NCBI GenBank assembly: GCA_020630435.1
Contig: JAHDBJ010000012.1
Coordinates: forward strand, 62,001-126,000
From: Saprospiraceae bacterium
GTDB taxonomy: Bacteria > Bacteroidota > Bacteroidia > Chitinophagales > Saprospiraceae
Direction of reading: 5' to 3'
DNA: 64,000 nucleotides
Each line of letters starts with the position of its first letter. Within the stretch, counting starts at the first letter, position 1. Made by a program: the position numbers and the translations under genes. Under the pieces are notes generated by a model. That model did no database searches and had not been told where the DNA came from. It worked only from the letters and a program-made list of their open reading frames with translations. Shown here piece after piece: positions 51,858 through 58,829 of the stretch.

Positions 51858-53768
51858 TTGTTCAATCCTTCTGACATATTAAAAAAATATTGGGGATACG
51901 ATACTTTTCGACCACTACAAGAAGATATTATCAATGCGGTATTATCAGGTGAAGATGTGCTGGCATTACTTCCAACGGGCGGGGGAAAATCGATTTGTTT
52001 TCAAGTACCTGCTTTATGTGAGGAGGGTATCTGTTTAGTGATTTCTCCGCTTATTGCTTTAATGAAAGATCAAGTTTATAATTTGTTAAAAAGAAATATT
52101 CCCGCAACAGCTATTTTCTCAGGGATGAATTATAAAGATATTGATCGTATTTTGGATAATTGTGCCTATGGACAATATAAATTTTTATACCTATCACCTG
52201 AACGATTAAAGACGGAACTAGCTATTGAGCGCATCAAGAAAATGAACATTAATCTGATTGCAGTAGACGAGGCGCATTGCATCTCGCAGTGGGGGTATGA
52301 CTTTAGACCGCCCTATTTAGACATTGCAGAGATTCGGGAACTGCATCCTGATGTACCAATAATTGCACTTACGGCTACGGCTATACCTAAGGTTGTCGTT
52401 GATATTCAAGAGAAATTAAATTTTAATAAGGAAAATGTACTTCAGAAAAGTTTTCAGAGAAGTAATATTTCTTATGTCGTCTTACAAGAAGAGGGGAAAC
52501 CAGAAAAGCTGATAGATATACTTAAAAAAGTACAAGGAACAGGAATTGTATATGTAAGGAATAGAAGAAAAACAAAAGAAATCGCCTATTGGTTAAATAA
52601 AAAAGGGATTCGTGCGGATTATTACCATGCAGGATTAAGTGCTGATGGGCGATCTAGAAAACAAGAAGATTGGATTAATAATAAGATAAGAGTTATTGTC
52701 TCGACGAATGCTTTTGGGATGGGTATTGACAAACCCGATGTAAGAATCGTGGTGCATATGGATTTGCCAGATAACTTAGAAGCCTATTTTCAAGAAGCGG
52801 GACGAGCTGGACGGGATGAAAAAAAGTCTTATGCCGTCTTGTTATACAATGAAAAAGATAAAGCAAATTTACAGCGACAATTCGAATTGAGCTTTCCTAA
52901 GATGGCTAGTATTCGACAAATATATCAAGCACTAGGGAGTTATTTTCAATTGGCTATTGGAAGTGGAGTAGGGGATACGTTTGATTTTGATATTGTAGAC
53001 TTTTGTAATAACTATAAATTAGATGTTTTTAAAACGTATAACTGTCTTCGAATACTAGAAAAAGAAGGCTGGATAACAATGAGTGAAGCCATGTTTTTGC
53101 CAAGTAGTTTGATGTTCACAATAGAAAAAGAGCAGTTGTATGATTATCAATTAAAAAATAAGGAATTAGACCGAATTATTCGAGCTTTACTTCGAGCTTA
53201 CCAAGGTGTTTTTACGAATTATGTATACCTTCGAAATGAACAACAATTAGCAAAAGGATTAAAGATTACGATTGGGCAGTTACACAAATCTTTTGAAACA
53301 TTACATCGAGATAAAATTATTGATTATCGTCCTCAAAAAGATAAGCCGCAACTAATGTTTTTACAAGAAAGAGTAGAAGCCAAAAACTTGGTGATTGATA
53401 TGAAAATGTATAATTTTCGAAAAGAACGACAAGCCTATCGAATAGAAAAGGCCATAGAGTATGCTGAATCTAAAAAGTGTAGAAGCCGTCAATTATTATT
53501 ATACTTTGGTGAAAAGCGTGCAGAGACTTGTGGTATTTGTGATGTGTGTCTAGGACGACATAAAACAGATTTAAGTAATCAGGATTTTAATAGATATGCA
53601 GAGAAAATTAGACTCTTAGTTATAAAAGAGAAACTAACAATGGAGCAAGTACTGGAATCATTTTCACCTAAACGAAAAAATACCGTCATAAAGACCTTAG
53701 AATTTTTAATGGATGAAGAGATTATTTCTAAAACGGAACAAAATCAATTAGAATGGATGACCAATTAA
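51858..53768 (+). CDS. RecQ family ATP-dependent DNA helicase (TTG start)
   Basis: A 636-residue SF2 helicase. Motif 0 WGYDTFRPLQEDII, Walker A ALLPTGGGKSICFQVPAL, SPLIALMKDQV, DEAH box at about 137 with CISQWGYDFRPPYL (RecQ aromatic loop), ALTATAIPKVV, the motif IV-VI region including TNAFGMGIDKPDVRIVVHMD and FQEAGRAGRDEKKSYA. A zinc-binding region CRSRQLLLYFGEKRAETCGI precedes a winged helix; an HRDC-like tail is weak. It acts in recombination repair and fork restart. The first possible codon after the in-frame stop at 51849 is the TTG at 51858, and no Met occurs before the helicase core, so TTG is the required start. Confidence 0.93.
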   Translation: MFNPSDILKKYWGYDTFRPLQEDIINAVLSGEDVLALLPTGGGKSICFQVPALCEEGICLVISPLIALMKDQVYNLLKRNIPATAIFSGMNYKDIDRILDNCAYGQYKFLYLSPERLKTELAIERIKKMNINLIAVDEAHCISQWGYDFRPPYLDIAEIRELHPDVPIIALTATAIPKVVVDIQEKLNFNKENVLQKSFQRSNISYVVLQEEGKPEKLIDILKKVQGTGIVYVRNRRKTKEIAYWLNKKGIRADYYHAGLSADGRSRKQEDWINNKIRVIVSTNAFGMGIDKPDVRIVVHMDLPDNLEAYFQEAGRAGRDEKKSYAVLLYNEKDKANLQRQFELSFPKMASIRQIYQALGSYFQLAIGSGVGDTFDFDIVDFCNNYKLDVFKTYNCLRILEKEGWITMSEAMFLPSSLMFTIEKEQLYDYQLKNKELDRIIRALLRAYQGVFTNYVYLRNEQQLAKGLKITIGQLHKSFETLHRDKIIDYRPQKDKPQLMFLQERVEAKNLVIDMKMYNFRKERQAYRIEKAIEYAESKKCRSRQLLLYFGEKRAETCGICDVCLGRHKTDLSNQDFNRYAEKIRLLVIKEKLTMEQVLESFSPKRKNTVIKTLEFLMDEEIISKTEQNQLEWMTN

Positions 53769-54418
53769 TAGATTTAAGCCATACTATTTTTGATGGTTTG
53801 GTTACCTATAAAGGTTTACCTGCACCCATTATTTGCGACTATTTAAGTCGGGAGGTTTCAAAAAAACATTATGTAGAGGGAACAACGTTCCAGATTGGAA
53901 AAATAGAAATGGTAGCGAATACTGGTACTTATATTGATTGTCCATTCCATCGTTTTGAAAAAGGAAAAGATTTAGCTGAAGTAGGACTTAGTGCTTTTGT
54001 AGATTTAGAAGCAATTTGTATTGATGTTCAAGGAGTTGATGTGGTAGATGTTGAGTATTTTAAAGGATATCACCTAAAAGATAAAGCCGTTTTGGTTTTT
54101 ACAGGTTGGTCAAAACATTGGGATACAGCAACCTATTTCTCTGAACATCCTTTTTTAACAGAAAAAGCAGCGTTATTTTTAAAAAAACAGGGTGTGAAAT
54201 TAGTTGGTATAGATAGTCATAATATTGATGATACATCTGGAAACGCTCGCCCTGTTCATTCTGTATTGTTAGGGAATGAAATTTTGATTGTTGAACATTT
54301 ATGCAATTTACATTTGCTTCCTAAATCAGGATTCAAATTTACAGCAGCCCCCCCAAAGTTTAAAGGTGTTGGTACTTTCCCTGTGAGAGCTTATGCCAAA
54401 GTTTCTAATCAAAAATAA
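53753..54418 (+). CDS. Cyclase/kynurenine-formamidase-like protein, variant metal site
   Basis: A 221-residue protein of the cyclase family (DLSHTIFDGLVTYKGLPAP at the start, LVGIDSHNIDDTSG, RPVHSVLLGNEILIVEHLCN). The family metal motif HxGTHxDxPxH reads NTGTYIDCPFH here: Asn56 replaces the first His and Tyr60 the second; Asp62 and His66 remain. A subgroup with Tyr in place of His exists, so this may be another chemistry rather than decay. The ATG overlaps the RecQ 3' end by 16 bp, and the 3' end overlaps purU, which is convergent. Confidence 0.8.
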   Translation: MDDQLIDLSHTIFDGLVTYKGLPAPIICDYLSREVSKKHYVEGTTFQIGKIEMVANTGTYIDCPFHRFEKGKDLAEVGLSAFVDLEAICIDVQGVDVVDVEYFKGYHLKDKAVLVFTGWSKHWDTATYFSEHPFLTEKAALFLKKQGVKLVGIDSHNIDDTSGNARPVHSVLLGNEILIVEHLCNLHLLPKSGFKFTAAPPKFKGVGTFPVRAYAKVSNQK

Positions 54419-55262
54419 TTGTACGATTATTGTATGCTAAGGTTTTGTATTGAATCTCATACCATAAGGCTCTTGATAAAGCAACCTTCTCTGCATCTTT
54501 TCCTTTTCGAATCAAATCCTTTATAGTATCTCTATGACTAACCTGCACTATCTCTTGGGCTATGATAGGACCTGCATCAAGATTAGTAGTAACATAATGA
54601 CTAGTTGCACCTATGATTTTCACGCCCCGTTTATAGGCTTGGTGATAAGGTTTTGCTCCGATAAATGCAGGAAGAAAAGAATGATGAATGTTGATGATTT
54701 TATTAGGATATTTATTGATTAGTTGATCAGTTACAATCTGCATATACCGAGCTAAAACAATAAAATCTACGTCTTGTTCTTTTAATAGTTGAAGTTGTTT
54801 GGCTTCTTGCTCTAGTTTATTTTCTTTTGTAATTGGAAATACGTAAAAAGGTACATTAAAATGATCTGCGATGTATTTTAAATCTGGATGATTGCTGATA
54901 ATTAATGGAATATCTACATTCCATTCTTTCGAATTAGCTCTATATAATATGTCATGAAAGCAATGAGAAAATTTAGATACAAAAATTGCCATTCTTGGTT
55001 TTTTATCTGTAAAATGAAGTGTCCACTCCATCCCAAATTTATCTCCAATAAGTGTTTTAAAATAATCCTTAATTTTATTTTTCTCTATTGCGAATCCCTC
55101 TAGCTCCCATTCTACACGCATAAAAAAGCGGTTGATTTTTCGATCAACATACTCATCAATATCAATAACATTACCATTGTTTTTGTATAAAAAATCGGTA
55201 ACAGCAGCAACGATTCCTTTTTTATCAGGACAATGGATCAATATAATCGCAGTATTTTTCAT
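54405..55262 (-). CDS. purU: Formyltetrahydrofolate deformylase
   Basis: A 285-residue protein. An N-terminal ACT domain (AIILIHCPDKKGIVAAVTDF) is followed by the formyltransferase-fold domain: MAIFVSKFSHCFHDILYRAN, PLIISNHPDLKYIADHFNVP, FIVLARYMQIVTDQLINKYP and INIHHSFLPAFIGAKPYHQA with catalytic Asn/His and the downstream Asp (TTNLDAGPIIAQ). It releases formate from 10-formyl-THF. The overlap of 14 bp with the convergent cyclase gene is at the 3' ends. A B12 riboswitch starts 88 bp beyond its ATG on the opposite strand. Confidence 0.95.
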   Translation of the reverse strand: MKNTAIILIHCPDKKGIVAAVTDFLYKNNGNVIDIDEYVDRKINRFFMRVEWELEGFAIEKNKIKDYFKTLIGDKFGMEWTLHFTDKKPRMAIFVSKFSHCFHDILYRANSKEWNVDIPLIISNHPDLKYIADHFNVPFYVFPITKENKLEQEAKQLQLLKEQDVDFIVLARYMQIVTDQLINKYPNKIINIHHSFLPAFIGAKPYHQAYKRGVKIIGATSHYVTTNLDAGPIIAQEIVQVSHRDTIKDLIRKGKDAEKVALSRALWYEIQYKTLAYNNRTIIFD

Positions 55263-55336
55263 GTAGAGATTAGATTCTAGTTTTTTAAAGCGTGCAAAAT
55301 TAATTAAATATGATAAGATATTTGTAATGAAAAGAT

Positions 55337-55344
55337 TAATTTTG
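55337..55344 (+). promoter_or_regulatory. Candidate -7 element of the B12 operon
   Basis: TAATTTTG, an exact TAnnTTTG match ending 6 nt before the riboswitch aptamer. The nearest TTTG (55321) is 12 nt away, shorter than the ideal, so support is partial. Confidence 0.4.
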
Positions 55345-55350
55345 TGCTAG

Positions 55351-55509
55351 ATTTCGGTTTCTGAGAAGAATTAATAGGGAATTTGGTGAAAATCCAAGAC
55401 AGTCCCCGCTGCTGTAAGTTCTTGCATACTTTTGAATTTAATGCCACTGTTTATGATCAAAATGGGAAGGTATTCAAAAGAGAACAAGTCAGAAGACCTG
55501 CCGAAAATT
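55351..55509 (+). promoter_or_regulatory. Cobalamin riboswitch
   Basis: This contains the conserved aptamer elements in order: a P1 arm ATTTCGG, GGGAATTTGGTGAAAATCC, the core CAGTCCCCGCTGCTGTAAG (B12-box region), GCCACTG, GGGAAGG and the closing AAGTCAGAAGACCTGCCG, ending in CCGAAAAT, which pairs with the first arm. It precedes a TonB-dependent receptor and a BtuG-type lipoprotein, so when B12 is bound it should reduce their expression. Class (Cbl-I or II) was not determined. Confidence 0.93.
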
Positions 55510-55649
55510 AAATCTATTTTCATACTCTTCGGGTGAAAAGATGTGAAAACAACACATTTGTCAACGAGTTATTATAGAATAAAACTGTCCTATGATAGCA
55601 GTTGATATAAGTTTGTTTTCCTACAAGATATCCGAAAAAAACGGCTCAT

Positions 55650-57545
55650 TTGACTCGGATAATTTTATATCTTTTGCTGCTCTTTTTTCCTGCTATTTTG
55701 CTAGGACAAGATACACTTAAAATTTCGACAATAGAAACAATCACTATTGTAGAAGAAAGGGGGGGGATTGCAAAAAATGGAAAAAATTCAACTTATGATA
55801 TTCGGTCTTCTAATGAAACCAATATAGTTGAAAGTTTAGAACAACAATCGACGATTTTTATTAAATCCTACGGTCTAGGGAGTTTAGCAACTATCTCTAC
55901 AAGAGGCACAGGAGCAGGTCATACGGCTATGCTATGGAATGGTTTTAATTTACAAAGCACTATGAATGGTGTAGTAGATATGGCATTACTATCGCCTGTT
56001 TTTATTGATAAAATAAATGTAGAATATGGAGGAGGTGCAGCCAATTGGGGAAGTGGTGCTATTGGAGGAACTATTCATCTAAATAATGATAAAAATGAAA
56101 ATAAAAATCTAGTAGAATTAGGATTGACAATTGGAAGTTTTAGTCGATACAATACCTATCTAAAGTATTTTAAAAAATGGAAAAATGTACAGTCAGGCAT
56201 TAGAATTCTAGGAGCAAAAGCCAAAAATGATTTTTATTTTATTAATCGAACTAAAATTAATACACCTAAAGAACGACAACAAAATGCGACTTCACAGCAA
56301 GTCGGTTTTTTACAAGAAAATTATATTCAATTTAAAAATAGTCAATTATCGACCTGGTTATGGTGGCAAGCCAATCAAAGAGAAATTCCTGCAACATTGA
56401 CTGAAGGCAGAAGTATTGCTCATCAAAAAGATAAAAATTGGCGAGTAGCAAGCGAATGGAAACATTGGTTTAATAAAGATATTTTAAAAATTAGAGCAGC
56501 ATATTTACAGGAATACATTTATTTTGAAAATCGGTTTATACAAGCAGATAATTTAGCAAAAACATTTATACTAGAAAGCGAGTATACCCATTCTATACAA
56601 GAGAATCATTATATAAATGTAGGAATACAAAATACCTTTGCCAATGCCGAAGTAGATGATTATGATAGCATTGTTGATGCCCGTAAAAATAGATTGGCGT
56701 TTTTTGCTGGATATAAGGGACTTTTATTTCAAAAGATGGATATTAGTTTTAGTGCTAGATATACTTTATTTAGCGAAAAATATCGTCCAGTTACAGGTGC
56801 ATTCGGTGTGCATTACCCTATCCATAAACAATTAGGGATTAATGCCCATATTTCAAGGAATTTTAGAGTACCCACCTTCAATGATTTATTTTGGTCAGGA
56901 CAAGGCAATCCTCATCTAAAGCCTGAGTTGGCTTGGAACCAAGAAGTAGGGGGATATTACCATTTTCATACAAATCTAAAATTAGTAGTAACAGGATTCA
57001 ACACATATGCAAAAGATTGGATTCTTTGGTCGCCTAATCACTTAGGAATATGGCGTCCTAATAACATCAATACAGTTTGGTCTAGGGGGATTCAAACTAG
57101 ACTAGAGACTAAGAATCTAGCTATATGGCAACAGCCTTTATATATCTTGTTGAATTATCAATACGTATTATCTACTAATGAAGAGGTGGCTACTAACGCT
57201 GTAAATAGTTTAGGCAAACAGCTCATTTTTGTACCGAAGCATACCTTAAAATCGATTTTTCGGTATGCCATCTTAGATCTGTTTGAGATTAGTTATAACC
57301 ATCGTTTTTTTAGTAAACGGTATACAACTACAGATAACAGCCATGCTTTACCTTTTTATCATATTGCTGATGCTAGACTAACCATTAATGTAAAAAATCA
57401 AACGGTAAAAGGAAATATATTTTTAGAGATTAAAAATATATGGAATAGTGAATATGAATTAATAGAATGGCGCCCAATGCCTAGACGGTATTTTGATATA
57501 GGATTTAAAATTAACTTTTATAACAATAATATTAACAATGAATAA
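55650..57545 (+). CDS. TonB-dependent vitamin B12 receptor (BtuB-like)
   Basis: A 631-residue outer-membrane receptor. The frame begins at a TTG (no ATG is available after the in-frame stop at 55608) giving the signal peptide TRIILYLLLLFFPAILLG. The plug domain has NIVESLEQQSTIFIKSYGLG, TISTRGTGAGHTAMLWNGFN and NVEYGGGAANWGSGAIGGTI. The C-terminal barrel ends in RRYFDIGFKINFY. The B12 riboswitch 140 nt upstream and the BtuG-like partner immediately downstream (8-bp overlap) assign it to cobalamin uptake. It works with TonB/ExbBD, which are not encoded here. Confidence 0.9.
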   Translation: MTRIILYLLLLFFPAILLGQDTLKISTIETITIVEERGGIAKNGKNSTYDIRSSNETNIVESLEQQSTIFIKSYGLGSLATISTRGTGAGHTAMLWNGFNLQSTMNGVVDMALLSPVFIDKINVEYGGGAANWGSGAIGGTIHLNNDKNENKNLVELGLTIGSFSRYNTYLKYFKKWKNVQSGIRILGAKAKNDFYFINRTKINTPKERQQNATSQQVGFLQENYIQFKNSQLSTWLWWQANQREIPATLTEGRSIAHQKDKNWRVASEWKHWFNKDILKIRAAYLQEYIYFENRFIQADNLAKTFILESEYTHSIQENHYINVGIQNTFANAEVDDYDSIVDARKNRLAFFAGYKGLLFQKMDISFSARYTLFSEKYRPVTGAFGVHYPIHKQLGINAHISRNFRVPTFNDLFWSGQGNPHLKPELAWNQEVGGYYHFHTNLKLVVTGFNTYAKDWILWSPNHLGIWRPNNINTVWSRGIQTRLETKNLAIWQQPLYILLNYQYVLSTNEEVATNAVNSLGKQLIFVPKHTLKSIFRYAILDLFEISYNHRFFSKRYTTTDNSHALPFYHIADARLTINVKNQTVKGNIFLEIKNIWNSEYELIEWRPMPRRYFDIGFKINFYNNNINNE

Positions 57546-58587
57546 ATTAACAAAATTACTCCTTCTACTAGGAGGCTTTGCTATCATAGCAGCTTGTAAT
57601 GATGATGATGAACCAACTTCAAAAGGAGATTATGAGAAGGGACTTTTTATTTGTAATCAAGGTCCATTTCAAACAGGAACAGGATCAATTAGCTATTTGA
57701 ATTTGGAAACAAACACCATTGAAAATGAGATTTTTCAAAAAGTAAATAATCGTCCTATTGGGAATATTGTTCAATCATTGGCTTTTCATAATGAAAAGGG
57801 ATATATTATGGTCAATAATGCGGAGAAAGTTGAAGTTGTAAATGCGAATACTTTCGAATCTTTAGCAACTATTGAAGGATTTGCTCAACCAAGGTATTTT
57901 ATTGGAGTTTCTTCAGAAAAAGGCTATGTATCTCAGTGGGGAGCAGATGGCGTGACTGGTAGTATCAAAGTCTTAGACTTGAATAGCAATACAATAAGTA
58001 AGACGATTGCGACTAACTCAGGGCCAGAAAAAATGCTATTAGATAATGGTAAAGTATATGTAACTTGTACTGGAGGATTTTCTAGAGATTCAGTTGTACA
58101 AGTTATTGATATTAGTACCGATGAAATTGTGGATAAACTCTATGCTAGTGATGCACCTAATAGCTTGGTGAAATTAGGCAATGAGTTGATTGTGTTATCA
58201 AGTGGTTACTTTGATTGGATAGAGCCTTCAAATAGTACTGTTGGCTCAATCACAAATTATAATTTAATAACGGGTACTAGAAAGAATAATATTTTAGATG
58301 GAAGAGGTGCTTCTCACTTAGTGACGTATGATAATGAATTATATTTCAATAGTTCTTATGCTAGAGGAATTATAAAATCTAATACCAATTGTGATAATAA
58401 GCAACTGATAATTGATCATGGTTTATTATATGGAATGTATATCAATCCAACTACTGGTTTGGCTTATGGTGCAGATGCTAAGGATCTTATATCTAACGGA
58501 TTGCTTTACAGTTATAATATTTCTACAGGGGTATTATTGGATAGCTTTGAAGTAGGGATTATACCAAGTGAAATATTGGTTAAATAA
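57538..58587 (+). CDS. BtuG-like surface B12-binding lipoprotein (YncE/DUF5074 propeller)
   Basis: A 349-residue protein. The lipoprotein signal LLLLGGFAIIAACNDDDEPT gives lipid Cys20 followed by acidic Asp residues, a surface-export signal in Bacteroidota. The rest is a seven-bladed-type propeller with YncE-like repeats: GKVYVTCTGGFSRDSVVQVI, NELIVLSSGYFDW and GLAYGADAKDLISNGLLYSY. This matches BtuG, which binds cobalamin tightly and hands it to BtuB. It overlaps the receptor gene by 8 bp and shares the riboswitch. A perfect hairpin follows the stop codon. Confidence 0.85.
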   Translation: MNKLTKLLLLLGGFAIIAACNDDDEPTSKGDYEKGLFICNQGPFQTGTGSISYLNLETNTIENEIFQKVNNRPIGNIVQSLAFHNEKGYIMVNNAEKVEVVNANTFESLATIEGFAQPRYFIGVSSEKGYVSQWGADGVTGSIKVLDLNSNTISKTIATNSGPEKMLLDNGKVYVTCTGGFSRDSVVQVIDISTDEIVDKLYASDAPNSLVKLGNELIVLSSGYFDWIEPSNSTVGSITNYNLITGTRKNNILDGRGASHLVTYDNELYFNSSYARGIIKSNTNCDNKQLIIDHGLLYGMYINPTTGLAYGADAKDLISNGLLYSYNISTGVLLDSFEVGIIPSEILVK

Positions 58588-58590
58588 GAT

Positions 58591-58633
58591 AATACATATC
58601 CTGCCTATTATGAATTTAGGCAGGATATGTATT
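58591..58633 (+). terminator. Hairpin after the B12 operon
   Basis: A 17-bp perfect stem (58591-58607 with 58617-58633) and 9-nt loop, 4 bp after the stop codon. The following sequence is AT-rich (ATTAATT) without a clean T-run, so termination efficiency is uncertain. Confidence 0.6.
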
Positions 58634-58829
58634 ATTAATTGCCCCATTACCCCATTATCTCCTATTACAAATGTCATATATGTTGCAGATAAAGTAGCTT
58701 TGATAATAAGGCGGGATAAAAAATTAAAATTTAATGTTATATTTAATTAAAATTTTAGATATGTGACTGTATTAAACATTAATAATATCTATTATCACCT
58801 TAAATATATTTTTACTAAAATTTTAGCAA

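Noticed and set aside
55592-55650. Alternative ATG start for the TonB receptor
   Set aside because: The ATG at 55592 is in another frame that ends soon; it would need a frameshift, and the signal peptide fits the TTG start.
58568-58750. A 60-residue open frame after the BtuG-like gene
   Set aside because: It overlaps a 17-bp hairpin and the end of the previous gene, and has no conserved features.
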